Shown here one piece after another: positions 1-7,370 of a stretch of 14,451 nt of DNA; the first letter of the stretch is position 1, and each line of letters opens with the position of its first letter. The notes under the pieces were generated by a model. The model ran no database searches. It saw only the letters and a list, made by a program, of their open reading frames with translations, and was not told the origin of the DNA. Made by a program: the position numbers and the translations under genes. Source of the DNA: an uncultured cyanobacterium (lineage in GTDB: Bacteria > Cyanobacteriota > Cyanobacteriia > Phormidesmidales > Phormidesmidaceae); contig CALHGI010000617.1 of the NCBI GenBank assembly GCA_938029995.1, positions 1 through 14,451 on the forward strand. The letters are read 5' to 3'.

Positions 1-1
1 G

Positions 2-1111
2 GTGTTTGCCACGGCTTGGGGACTCCAGACAATTCCCTGGGGAAAGCGCCACCAGGGGGTGATTTTTTGGGCGGTGTCCGCTGGCATTACCCTGACATTG
101 CTCATCGCTGGGGTGTTGCTGGGCGATGTGGGGGATGCTGAAATGGCCCTGTGGACCATGGTGTTTTTGGCCCAGTCAACCCTAGTGCCGGTGCGGTGGA
201 AGTTACATGTGCGATCGCAGCTCACTTTGCTCATTCCCCTCACCGTTTTAGTGACGGTGGCCTTTTTCACCGCAGACGATGCAGCGGAGCGTTCGGATGT
301 AGTCTTGGGTACGGTGGCTGCCTATATCTATTTGGTGTGGGTCTGTGTGGTGGCGGATTTGGGCGTATACCTCTATGAACGGTTACGGTACCAAGAGTTT
401 GCCGCCCGCCAGGAGGTCAAAACCTTTTTGCATGCTGTTTCCCATGATTTACGGAATCCCGTCACGGGTACCCAACTATTGATTAAAAGCTTGCTCGATC
501 AATCTGGGGAAACCGTGGCGATGGATCGATCGTTGCTAGAGCAAATGCTAGAAAGTGGAGAGCGACAGCTGGTGTTGATCAACAGTCTTTTGGAGGCCCA
601 CAACAATAATCTTAAAGGCTTAGTGCTACAACGACAGAATGTGGACCTCCATGCCCTCATAGACTCCATCTGTTATGAGTTAGCTCCTCAACTGGCATCA
701 GCCCGCATTACGCTCCATAATCAGCTATCTGCCGATTTACCGACAATTTCCGGTGACAAAACCCAGCTGTGGAGAGTTTTTCATAATCTGGTGCTCAATG
801 CCCTGAGCCATAATCCACCGGGGATTGTGATCTGGGTCAATGGGGTGGTGGTGTCCCAACCCCAACCCCATATTCGATGTACCGTGCAGGATAATGGGGT
901 GGGGATGGGGGCTGAACAATGTACCCAGCTGTTTAGTCTCTATGCCCAGGGCCATCGTCGTCGTCACCTGAGCATTGGGCTGGGGTTGCACATTGCCCAG
1001 CAAATTATGGTGGCCCATGGCGGTGCCATCGGCGTGGAATCTAACCTGGGGGAAGGCAGCACCTTTTGGTTGACGTTGCCCTTAGTGCACCCATCCTTTG
1101 CGCAGGGCTAA
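2..1111 (+). CDS. Membrane-bound sensor histidine kinase (5' end probably outside window)
   Basis: The protein autophosphorylates on a histidine and passes the phosphate to a response regulator. Numbering from the GTG at base 2, hydrophobic segments lie near residues 20-42, 71-91 and 100-126, so the input module is a multi-span membrane region with no recognisable cytosolic sensor. The HisKA H-box is SHDLRNP with the phospho-acceptor His148. The HATPase domain shows an N-box (HNLVLNA, Asn262 and Asn266), G1 (DNGVGMG, 297-303), G2 (GLGLHIA, from 326) and GEGSTFW near 350-356. All core ATP-binding motifs are intact. The reading frame is open to the first base, and GTG at base 2 has no visible ribosome site, so the true start probably lies upstream. 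The gene converges on a response-regulator gene whose 3' end it overlaps by 30 bp. They may be cognate partners, but this is inferred from adjacency only. Confidence 0.93.
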   Translation: MFATAWGLQTIPWGKRHQGVIFWAVSAGITLTLLIAGVLLGDVGDAEMALWTMVFLAQSTLVPVRWKLHVRSQLTLLIPLTVLVTVAFFTADDAAERSDVVLGTVAAYIYLVWVCVVADLGVYLYERLRYQEFAARQEVKTFLHAVSHDLRNPVTGTQLLIKSLLDQSGETVAMDRSLLEQMLESGERQLVLINSLLEAHNNNLKGLVLQRQNVDLHALIDSICYELAPQLASARITLHNQLSADLPTISGDKTQLWRVFHNLVLNALSHNPPGIVIWVNGVVVSQPQPHIRCTVQDNGVGMGAEQCTQLFSLYAQGHRRRHLSIGLGLHIAQQIMVAHGGAIGVESNLGEGSTFWLTLPLVHPSFAQG

Positions 1112-1744
1112 GACGGCTGCTTGTACCCGGTCATTGACGACCAGTTTGTTCATGATGCCTTTCACATAGGTTTTGACGGTGTTGGTGCTGAGGAACAACT
1201 GTTCGCCAATTTCTGGATTGCTGTAGCCTTCAACAATCAGTTTCAAGACCTCTAATTCTCGGGCCGATAGGTTATGTTCTGGGATGGAATCTTGCGGTTG
1301 GGGGGTTAAACAGGCCATCACCTGTTGGGCAATGTGGGGATCGAGGTAAATGCCACCGGTGGTGGCGATGGTAATGGCCTGCATGAGGGTGTCTATGCTG
1401 GTGCCCTTGATGCAATAGCCATCGGCTCCGCTGGATAGGGCGGCTACCACTTCGGTCTGCTCGGTGTGGGAGGTGAACATCACCACGCGGATGTGGGGCA
1501 GGGTGTGTTTGATTTGCTGGGTGGCGGCGATGCCGTCCAGGCGGGGCATGCCCACATCCATGAGCACCAGGGCTGGTTGGTGTGCTTGGGCCATGGCTAC
1601 ACCCTCATAGCCATCTGCCGCTGCCCCAATGACATTGACGGTGGGTTTAGGGGCCAAGGAATGGGTGAGCCCTAAGCGCATCATGGGATCGTCTTCCACA
1701 ATGAGAATATTTAGGGGCTCTTTGGGTGAGGGCTTTTGGGACAT
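1082..1744 (-). CDS. NarL/FixJ-family response regulator with LuxR-type HTH
   Basis: A 220-aa two-component transcription regulator of the family's usual length. The receiver domain (about residues 11-130) has the acidic pocket Glu17-Asp18-Asp19, the phospho-acceptor Asp63 (LMDVGMP), the switch Thr91 and the conserved Lys113. A LuxR/GerE helix-turn-helix follows at about 156-215 (SARELEVLKLIVEGYSNPEI, then NTVKTYVKGIMNKL). The ATG at 1744 gives a standard receiver N-terminus, although no clear Shine-Dalgarno is seen. It lies 92 bp downstream of gloB on the same strand, with an inverted repeat between them, so co-transcription is uncertain. Its last codons overlap, antiparallel, the last codons of the histidine kinase gene, which is its likely but unproven partner. 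The regulon cannot be read from this window. Confidence 0.95.
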   Translation of the reverse strand: MSQKPSPKEPLNILIVEDDPMMRLGLTHSLAPKPTVNVIGAAADGYEGVAMAQAHQPALVLMDVGMPRLDGIAATQQIKHTLPHIRVVMFTSHTEQTEVVAALSSGADGYCIKGTSIDTLMQAITIATTGGIYLDPHIAQQVMACLTPQPQDSIPEHNLSARELEVLKLIVEGYSNPEIGEQLFLSTNTVKTYVKGIMNKLVVNDRVQAAVLALRKGWVH

Positions 1745-1796
1745 GGAGTGGGGGATGGATTGTCCATTACTCTATACCAGGGATCATTCCATGGCG

Positions 1797-1836
1797 TCCC
1801 CTGGCAGGATCACCCGGTGGGGGGATGTCCAGGGGA
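1797..1836 (-). repeat. Inverted repeat directly after the gloB stop codon
   Basis: TCCCCTGG at 1797-1804 is perfectly complementary to CCAGGGGA at 1829-1836, with further partial pairing inside the loop. It abuts the last base of gloB. It could act as a 3' processing or stability hairpin, or as a weak terminator separating gloB from the response-regulator gene. There is no T-run after it on the minus strand, so it is not a canonical intrinsic terminator. Confidence 0.45.
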
Positions 1837-2604
1837 TTAGAACATGTCTTTCATGCCGCGAATGCGACCGAAGACACGGGCGGGGTCTTGTATGTTGGTG
1901 ATGGCTTGGAGGGCAGGCTGGTCCCAGCGCAGAAAGGGATTGGTTTGTTTTTCTGTGCCCAGTAGGGAGGGCACGGTGGCTTCTTGGCGTTGGCGGGCGG
2001 CTTGCACCTGGGTGTAACGACGTTGGAGATCAGGATTTTGGCGATCTACGGTGACGGCAAATTTTAGGTTGCTGAGGGTATATTCATGGGCACACCAGAT
2101 GCGAGTGTTGTCCGGCAGCTGTCTGAGTTGGCTCAAAGACTCAACCATTTGAGCTGGGGTGCCTTCAAACAGTCGTCCGCAGCCACCGGCAAACAGGGTA
2201 TCGCCGCAAAATAGCTCGCCGGGTTCGGCGGGAGTTGCGGGGGGAAAATAGTAGGCGATGTGGCCCTTGGTGTGGCCTGGGACGAAGAATATTTGGGCGG
2301 TGCGATCGCAAAATTCTACCGTGTCGCCACCCTTTAGAAAGACCTGTTGACCAGGAATGCGCCCTTGGTCGGCCTCACTGGCATACACCGTTGCCTGGGG
2401 AAACCGGTCTAGGAGTTGGCGGTTGCCGCCCACATGGTCACCGTGGTGGTGGGTATTGAAAATTGCAATCAGTTCAGCCCCTAGGTTTTCCAGCTGATCT
2501 AGCACGGGTTGGGCTTCCGTGGGGTCTACAACGGCGGCGACCGTACCGGTGTGGAGCAGAAAAATATAGTTGTCTGACCAGGCGTTAATGCGGTGAATCT
2601 GCAT
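1837..2604 (-). CDS. gloB: Hydroxyacylglutathione hydrolase (glyoxalase II)
   Basis: It hydrolyses S-D-lactoylglutathione to D-lactate and glutathione, the second step of methylglyoxal detoxification in the cytosol. The 255-aa length is typical of the family. The metallo-beta-lactamase fold is shown by THHHGDH at residues 51-57, giving His52, His54, Asp56 and His57. The remaining binuclear metal ligands are His111 (VPGHTKGH), Asp135 ([13 protein letters not shown]) and His173 ([12 protein letters not shown]). The C-terminal glyoxalase II domain carries the family-typical NPFLR motif near 222-226. The ATG at 2604 begins [15 protein letters not shown], the usual N-terminus. There is no evident ribosome site. 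The gene reads towards the response regulator. Nothing in the sequence ties the two functionally. Confidence 0.97.
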   Translation of the reverse strand: MQIHRINAWSDNYIFLLHTGTVAAVVDPTEAQPVLDQLENLGAELIAIFNTHHHGDHVGGNRQLLDRFPQATVYASEADQGRIPGQQVFLKGGDTVEFCDRTAQIFFVPGHTKGHIAYYFPPATPAEPGELFCGDTLFAGGCGRLFEGTPAQMVESLSQLRQLPDNTRIWCAHEYTLSNLKFAVTVDRQNPDLQRRYTQVQAARQRQEATVPSLLGTEKQTNPFLRWDQPALQAITNIQDPARVFGRIRGMKDMF

Positions 2605-2696
2605 GGGAAAGAGTCAGTGCGGTCGGCACATCTATTATGAAGGATCGGTTACGTTAGTGCGTTTGCTGGGTAGCCTGCATATTCAGTCGTTAGGCG

Positions 2697-2722
2697 ATCC
2701 CAAATTTTGTCAGAATTGGGAT
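2697..2722. repeat. Dyad in the gloB/kinase intergenic region
   Basis: ATCCCAA (2697-2703) and TTGGGAT (2716-2722) form a perfect 7-bp inverted repeat with a 12-nt centre. With one bulged A the pairing extends to 9 bp. It lies between the divergent gloB and kinase genes and could be a regulator-binding dyad. It has no terminator-type T-run. Confidence 0.35.
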
Positions 2723-2730
2723 TAACCTTG

Positions 2731-2740
2731 TCCACGTCCA
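2731..2740. repeat. Inverted copy of the TGGACGTGGA motif
   Basis: TCCACGTCCA at 2731-2740 is the exact reverse complement of TGGACGTGGA at 2776-2785. The nine-base core TGGACGTGG recurs at 2881-2889. Three copies within 160 bp upstream of the kinase gene could be a regulator site. The two direct copies could instead be a target duplication around the element between them. Confidence 0.4.
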
Positions 2741-2786
2741 CACCGGTCGTTTTACCTGCGGAGAATCGACTAGTCTGGACGTGGAG

Positions 2787-2876
2787 GCGTTGCTGCTCCT
2801 TTCATGATGTCCGTGGGAAAGGCCCTGTCCCATGGCATGCCTAACTGGTCGGGTCTTCCGGCCAATCAGCAACGGC
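2787..2876. mobile_element. Putative third copy of the 90-bp inverted-repeat (MITE-like) element, diverged
   Basis: CGTTGCTG (2788-2795) and CAGCAACG (2867-2874) are perfect inverted repeats. The distance between the outer ends is 90 bp when aligned to the two better copies at 10392-10481 and 11699-11788. The last 20 bases match copy 1 at about 15 positions, but the interior is unrelated. The 9-mer TGGACGTGG flanks it on both sides (2776-2784 and 2881-2889), offset by 2 and 4 bases from the aligned ends. The same 9-mer also occurs inverted at 2732-2740, so the target-duplication reading is weaker here. The element ends 34 bp upstream of the kinase ATG and so could carry or disrupt regulatory sequence. 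Confidence 0.45.
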
Positions 2877-2910
2877 AACTTGGACGTGGTGTCGTCGATG
2901 TTCTGGTGTT

Positions 2911-4938
2911 ATGCCCTACTGCCTCAACTGCGATTATGCTCACAACCCCCATGGCGATCTGTATTGCCAGAAATGTGGCGCTTTGCTTGCTTTGAGGGGC
3001 CGTTTTAATATTGTGCGCCAAATTGGTGAAGGGGGCTTTGGGAAGACCTATTTGGCGGCAGACTTGGACAATCGGGATAAGCCTTGTGTGGTCAAGCAGC
3101 TGGTGCACCAAGGGACTAATACTGTCGCTGCTCAAGAGTCCCAACGGTTATTTGAGCAGGAGGCGGAGCGGTTAGATCAGCTCAATCATAGCCAAATTCC
3201 TCAGCTACTGGCTTATTTTGAGCAGGGTCACTATTTGTACTTGGTGCAGGAATTTATTGAAGGACACGATCTTCAGGCCGAATTGAGACAGCAAGGACCT
3301 TTTTCTGAGGATCAGATTTGGGAAATTCTGAGGGAACTGTTGCCAATTTTAGAGTTTATCCATGGTCATCATGTGATTCATCGGGATCTGAAGCCGGAGA
3401 ATGTGATGCGCAGGGAGTGCGATCGCAAACTCTTTTTAATCGACTTTGGTGTAGCTAAGCGGCTAGCAGAAACAACAAAAATGGACGGTACCGTTGTGGG
3501 CACCCCTGGCTATGCCCCACCCGAACAAATGCAAGGTCGAGTAAGCCCCGCCAGTGACCTATTTAGTTTGGGGATGATCTGTTTTCATCTGTTAACGCAA
3601 AAAAGTGTTTATCAGTTGTTTCAAGACCATAACTATACCTGGGTAGATCACTGGCAGCAGCATTTAAATGTCCCCATCAGTCAACGCTTAGAAACAGTCT
3701 TAGGTAAGCTCCTGAAATGGGATGAGAACGAGCGCTACCTAACCGCAGATGATGTTCTCAACGATGTCAATGGTGACACAGCTGTTGTCAGAGATACCAA
3801 GAAAGAATCACCTGCAATCCATTCCTTTTCACGGACAGTCAGGCCTGAACGAACATCGCTGCAAAAACGGACAGAATGGTTTTCTAAACCTGGGTATAAG
3901 TGGCTGATGCTGTTAGGAGTTTTGGGAGGGGGCGTTGTTAGTCTTGGGTTTTTGTTGCGATCGCAGCCTACTACATGGCACTCAAAGATAGCGACTTCGC
4001 CAAGTTCTGTTGAGGCGGAGGTGAGTATTGCTCGTCAACCTGTGGCTGATGCTTCTGTCCCGTTGTATGCTGACAGCTTTGCTCAAGTTACCCAGGTGCC
4101 GACCGGGATTTTTAACTATGGTGGCAGTACTACCTGGTCTCCTATCCGAGATTCAGTGGATGTAGAAATTCAGACGGCGAGACCTGAGTTTCGCTTGCGA
4201 TACGTTCCGCCAGAAGAGGTGCCGCCGTCTAGTCAGGCAGGGTTAGACATGCTAGTCCAAGGCAAGGTAGATTTTTCCTTGGCGTCGCGTCTGCCGTCTA
4301 ATGAATTGTTAGAGGCTCTGGCCGAGAAGGGGATAAACATTAGACTGGTGCCTGTGGCGGAAAATTTTGATGTGGCAGCGGTGAATCTTGCCTTACCCGT
4401 GGATCAATTAACGATTGATCAGCTCAATGCCATTCTGGAAGGTAGGATTCTGAACTGGCGCGAGGTGGGTGGTCCTGATCTAGACATTACTCGATTTGAC
4501 CGCGATGTGAATGAGAACTTTATGGATACGCGGCCCAATCTGGAGAGTGACAACATTAAACTGTTTACCACTCCCTCTGAGGCGGTGCGTACTTCGCCTG
4601 ATTTTCCAGGGGGCATCTATGTGCATACGGCGGCTATGTTGGTGCCGCAATGTTTAATGAAAACGTTGACCCTTGTGAATGGGGAGGGGCAAAGCATTAT
4701 GCCGTACAAAGAGCCCTTGGTGGCGGTGGAGCAATGTCCTATTCAGAAGAATAAGGTTAATCTAGCGGAACTGGGCAGTGATAAATATCCTCGGCAGCTG
4801 CGGGATACGCTTTATGTGGTGATTAATCAGAATGGTGAGGATGAACAGCGGGTGGGGGAGGCGTATGCGGGCTTCTTGTTGTCGGAGGAGGGACAAGCGC
4901 TTTTGGAACAAGCTGGGTATTTGAGAATTCGTCGGTAA
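2911..4938 (+). CDS. Receptor-type Ser/Thr protein kinase: zinc ribbon + kinase + membrane span + PstS-like substrate-binding domain
   Basis: A 675-aa protein in four parts. (1) A zinc ribbon with Cys4, Cys7, Cys19 and Cys22, typical of cyanobacterial kinases. (2) A Hanks-type kinase, about residues 32-290, with glycine loop IGEGGFGKTY from 38, Lys62 (VVKQL), the HRDLKPEN catalytic loop (157-164, Asp159), Asp178 of DFG and the APPE motif (202-205). All catalytic residues are present and the activation-loop RD pair marks an activatable kinase. (3) One membrane span at about 330-349. (4) An extracytoplasmic periplasmic-binding-protein-like domain, about 395-675, with GGSTTWSPI near 404-412, DFSLASR (454-460) and LTIDQLNAILEGRILNW (500-516), the pattern of the phosphate/oxyanion-binding PstS-like family. 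The architecture implies a receptor that couples a periplasmic ligand to cytosolic phosphorylation; ligand and targets are unknown. The ATG at 2911 places the zinc ribbon at the very N-terminus but lacks a clear ribosome site. Confidence 0.93.
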   Translation: MPYCLNCDYAHNPHGDLYCQKCGALLALRGRFNIVRQIGEGGFGKTYLAADLDNRDKPCVVKQLVHQGTNTVAAQESQRLFEQEAERLDQLNHSQIPQLLAYFEQGHYLYLVQEFIEGHDLQAELRQQGPFSEDQIWEILRELLPILEFIHGHHVIHRDLKPENVMRRECDRKLFLIDFGVAKRLAETTKMDGTVVGTPGYAPPEQMQGRVSPASDLFSLGMICFHLLTQKSVYQLFQDHNYTWVDHWQQHLNVPISQRLETVLGKLLKWDENERYLTADDVLNDVNGDTAVVRDTKKESPAIHSFSRTVRPERTSLQKRTEWFSKPGYKWLMLLGVLGGGVVSLGFLLRSQPTTWHSKIATSPSSVEAEVSIARQPVADASVPLYADSFAQVTQVPTGIFNYGGSTTWSPIRDSVDVEIQTARPEFRLRYVPPEEVPPSSQAGLDMLVQGKVDFSLASRLPSNELLEALAEKGINIRLVPVAENFDVAAVNLALPVDQLTIDQLNAILEGRILNWREVGGPDLDITRFDRDVNENFMDTRPNLESDNIKLFTTPSEAVRTSPDFPGGIYVHTAAMLVPQCLMKTLTLVNGEGQSIMPYKEPLVAVEQCPIQKNKVNLAELGSDKYPRQLRDTLYVVINQNGEDEQRVGEAYAGFLLSEEGQALLEQAGYLRIRR

Positions 4939-4940
4939 TC

Positions 4941-5117
4941 TAACATTGGGTTACTCCCAGGGCCGCATAGGGCTGTTCTTGGTGGATGTCCGCAGGAGCG
5001 ATATTCACCTCTCCTATTCAATCCGCTGGCGGATCGCAATCCAGATTCACCTTTCCACCAGCGGTTGATTGTGCATAGGGTCAGTGCTATCCGGTTCCGC
5101 CGATTTATCCAGCACCC
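4941..5117 (-). pseudogene. Degenerate Uma2 (DUF820) gene fragment
   Basis: Bases 4941-5062 align without gaps to 5581-5702 of the intact Uma2 gene. After a 7-nt deletion, 5063-5117 align to 5710-5764. By hand count about 130 of 177 positions match. Read on the minus strand, the fragment keeps the family core (PPxD...EV.I....DI....Q.YAA.GV) but has an in-frame TGA (5018-5020 on the + strand) where the intact gene encodes Leu136. The 7-nt deletion also breaks the frame. Only the equivalent of residues about 104-160 remains. The 5' end is replaced by other repeats and the 3' end stops a few bases from the kinase stop codon. It is a dead paralogue, consistent with an old tandem duplication or with import of a related Uma2 copy. 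Confidence 0.8.
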
Positions 5118-5132
5118 CCCCAGTTGAGCCCA

Positions 5133-5317
5133 GTTGTAGGGTGCCGTTTCAACGCACCATCTAATTGTAGGGGCACTCCCTTGTGGATCTCTTTCGATAT
5201 CGGGCGTATCCATCAGAATTTCGTATTCGAGAGTTGACGAAGAGTTTAAACGTGTTGCTTGGGGGCCCTTCGAGTTCCCCAAACCCCCTGATTAGGGACG
5301 GAACGCCGCCCTACAAC
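5133..5317. repeat. Possible small inverted-repeat-bounded element next to the Uma2 pseudogene
   Basis: GTTGTAGGG (5133-5141) and its exact complement CCCTACAAC (5309-5317) bound 185 bp. The next nine inner bases still match at 6 of 9. CCA lies immediately outside both ends (5130-5132 and 5318-5320), as a 3-bp target duplication would. Inside, GGTG-C-CGTT at 5140-5148 pairs with AACGCACC at 5151-5158 in a tight hairpin with one bulged C. The interior encodes nothing recognisable. The bases flanking the left end resemble Uma2 coding sequence, so the element may have inserted into the dying gene. Confidence 0.35.
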
Positions 5318-5396
5318 CCACCGTACTGTGTTATTCCTAATTGCATAAGTTGGGGTTACGGCGGGGTCGATTATCCAGCATTCGGCAATCAAGACT
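5318..5396. other. Non-coding remainder between repeats and Uma2 gene
   Basis: I see no gene, promoter consensus or terminator here. The first 8 bases after the 185-bp element weakly resemble the continuation of the Uma2 coding region, and then similarity disappears. Confidence 0.3.
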
Positions 5397-6065
5397 TTAT
5401 CCAATAGATCTCACCCATTCTCGCAAGGCCAATTCAGCATCTACCTCATCCTGTCTAGCTGTTGCTAAAAACTCATACAGTTTTACCTTTGGCACCAATG
5501 CAAACGTTGGACTCACTTCCACTTCTCCATACTCACCATCCTGCAACGCATAAACCCGCCATATTTCGCCGTTATACCGCCAAAATTCTGGAACTCCCAT
5601 GGCCGCATAGAGCTGCAACTTATTGATATCCGTATGGGTGATATCAACCTCCACCACTAAATCCGGTGGCGGATCGCGATCCAGATCCACATCCCGACCA
5701 GCCACCAAAGGTTGATTCTGAATATAGTAAGCATCATCCGGTTCAGCCGCTTTATCCAACACCTCCCTACATAGGGTGGTCGAACCCATCGTTTTCACCT
5801 TCATGCCTAGCTCAACTACCAAAATACGAATAAATAGCTCGATCAATCGAGCTGAAAACTCGTGAATTTCTAGTGGCATAGTAACTTCCAATGTCCCGTG
5901 CATATAGGTGCAACGAACGTTGCGATCTCGACTCAATGTATCTCGCAGTATTTGGTAATGCTGCCAATCAAGAGCACGAAATAAAAATCGTTTTTCACCA
6001 ACCGGCTGTGGTACCGGTTGGGAAATAATCGGGGCGACGCTGACCATAACAGCACTTGGAAGCAA
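5397..6065 (-). CDS. Uma2 family (DUF820) protein, predicted PD-(D/E)XK nuclease fold
   Basis: A 222-aa member of a family heavily expanded in cyanobacteria, whose fold is that of PD-(D/E)XK endonucleases and whose role is unknown. Family landmarks are His68 (EIHEFSARLI), AEPDDAYYIQN (107-117), PPPDLVVEVDITH (132-144, with candidate metal-binding Asp135 and Glu139), Lys149 and Tyr153 in KLQLYAAMGVPEFW, and the following strand with WR.Y. No residue of the core appears missing, so the gene looks intact. ATG at 6065 is used here; Met7 is an alternative. It is 62 bp downstream of the aminotransferase gene on the same strand. A dyad (6093-6105) in this gap could be an operator. A degraded copy lies about 640 bp away at 4941-5117. 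The substrate, if any, is unknown. Confidence 0.9.
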   Translation of the reverse strand: MLPSAVMVSVAPIISQPVPQPVGEKRFLFRALDWQHYQILRDTLSRDRNVRCTYMHGTLEVTMPLEIHEFSARLIELFIRILVVELGMKVKTMGSTTLCREVLDKAAEPDDAYYIQNQPLVAGRDVDLDRDPPPDLVVEVDITHTDINKLQLYAAMGVPEFWRYNGEIWRVYALQDGEYGEVEVSPTFALVPKVKLYEFLATARQDEVDAELALREWVRSIG

Positions 6066-6092
6066 AAGACATGAGACTAGCTTATCTTAGCG

Positions 6093-6105
6093 CTATTCAG
6101 AATAG
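6093..6105. promoter_or_regulatory. Small perfect dyad upstream of the Uma2 gene
   Basis: CTATTC (6093-6098) and GAATAG (6100-6105) form a perfect palindrome around one central A. It sits 28 bp before the Uma2 ATG on the minus strand, where an operator would lie. No promoter hexamers are convincing. Confidence 0.3.
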
Positions 6106-6127
6106 TTGAGCCCAGTGTGCATTAAGG

Positions 6128-7306
6128 TTATGCTGTTAATTCTGTAATACCTTGGACTAGCCTATCAATGCCTAACGCTGCATTCTCTGACGTCAGGCTA
6201 CCGTAGGAAATCCTCAGATAACAACTATCCTCCATCCCGAACGCTTGGCCTGGGATGACAGCGACTTTATACGTGTCAATTAACCGTTTAACCAAATCTA
6301 AGTCTGATAAATCTGAAGCCACTTTCAGAAAACAATAAAATGCTCCGTCAGGGATAACTACTGTGCATGTCGCAGGTAAATCTTGCAGTTTTTTCAGGAT
6401 ACTCTCTCTGACCTTGGCAATGGCTGATACATGCCCAGAAAGATAATTTTTATCAGTGCTTAACGCACCTAGGGCAGCGTATTGTGAAATGACCGGAGGA
6501 CAAATTAAATTGGTATCTTGTATTTTTAGGATGGCAGGTAATAGGGTTTGGGGGATAACCATATATCCAATGCGCCAGCTGGCAAACCCATAGGTTTTAG
6601 ACAGGCTAAAGAGAGAAATGGTATGGGGAGTACTGCCAGGAAAGGAGGCGGGGGAAGTATGGGGGATTTGATTGTAGGTAAAATACTCATAGGCTTCATC
6701 ACTAATGTGATAAATGCCTGCCTGTTGACAGATGGTGTTGATGGTCTGGAGCGTAGATGCGCTATAAACAACGCCTGTTGGATTATTCGGGGAAATGGTG
6801 ACTATTGCCTTTGTTTTAGGCGTAATGGCTTGGCGTAGAGCGTCCATATTGGGCTGGTACTGCCCATCCGTATTGACTGATATGGGCTGACAATTGACCA
6901 TGCGGATTGCCATCTCATGGTTAAAGTAGTAAGGCGTATTGAGGATAATTTCATCGCCCGCTTGGGTAATGGCTAAGATGGCATTTAAGAAGCCCATGTT
7001 GCTGCCAGCGGCAACGACAACACAGTTGTCATCTCCCATCGTAATTTGATTGTCCTGGCGTAACTTTTCATGAATTTTATCTAGCAGTTTAGGGATACCA
7101 ACGGTTGCCTGATATTTATGGGCTTGGGGCTGCTCCAAAAACTCTTGAATAGCATTGATGGCATCCTGGGGGGGCGTGTAGGAAACCACCCCTTGATCTA
7201 ATGGAATGGTGCCAGGATTTTGTTGGATGAGCGCTTTGATGAATGGAATGATCGGCGTCTGTATACTTGTCATGCGAGAGTATACGGGACTCGGAGTTTC
7301 AGCCAT
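6128..7306 (-). CDS. PLP-dependent class I/II aminotransferase
   Basis: A fold-type I aminotransferase of 392 aa from the ATG at 7306. The pyridoxal-phosphate lysine is Lys237 in SLSKTYGFASWRIGYM, with the nearby phosphate-binding Arg245. Other signatures are PNNPTG (173-178), Asp203 and Tyr206 (ISDEAYEYF), and the substrate-carboxylate Arg365 (CYLRISYG). The amino-donor specificity cannot be read; it resembles the aspartate/kynurenine-type aminotransferases common in cyanobacteria. A TTG at 7351 extends the frame by 15 residues and has a purine-rich AAGAG before it. I prefer the ATG because MAETPSPVYSRMTSIQTPII gives the expected N-terminus. The gene diverges from the rhomboid gene with 64 bp between starts, so both promoters must share that interval. 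Third-position AT looks higher than in the neighbouring gloB and metY genes, a weak hint of different origin. Confidence 0.93.
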   Translation of the reverse strand: MAETPSPVYSRMTSIQTPIIPFIKALIQQNPGTIPLDQGVVSYTPPQDAINAIQEFLEQPQAHKYQATVGIPKLLDKIHEKLRQDNQITMGDDNCVVVAAGSNMGFLNAILAITQAGDEIILNTPYYFNHEMAIRMVNCQPISVNTDGQYQPNMDALRQAITPKTKAIVTISPNNPTGVVYSASTLQTINTICQQAGIYHISDEAYEYFTYNQIPHTSPASFPGSTPHTISLFSLSKTYGFASWRIGYMVIPQTLLPAILKIQDTNLICPPVISQYAALGALSTDKNYLSGHVSAIAKVRESILKKLQDLPATCTVVIPDGAFYCFLKVASDLSDLDLVKRLIDTYKVAVIPGQAFGMEDSCYLRISYGSLTSENAALGIDRLVQGITELTA

Positions 7307-7370
7307 TGTGATGAACGATGATGTTGCGTATTCCTGATATCTTGTAAGCAAGTGTATCTCTTGGTGCAGC

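Noticed and set aside
2690..2995. Short frames on both strands between gloB and the kinase gene (minus 2690-2878, plus 2804-2995)
   Set aside because: They lie across the inverted-repeat element or overlap the kinase start in another frame, with no ribosome site or recognisable protein features.
4827..5407. Frames of 74-151 codons across the kinase 3' end and the Uma2 remnant (minus 4827-5282, plus 5183-5407)
   Set aside because: The minus frame runs through kinase coding sequence in antisense and is not the frame in which the Uma2 remnant reads. The plus frame has no protein-like pattern and sits in repeats.
7349..7351. TTG as an alternative start of the aminotransferase
   Set aside because: It has a modest AAGAG upstream, but the added 15 residues are unlike the family N-terminus, so ATG at 7306 is preferred. 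It remains possible.
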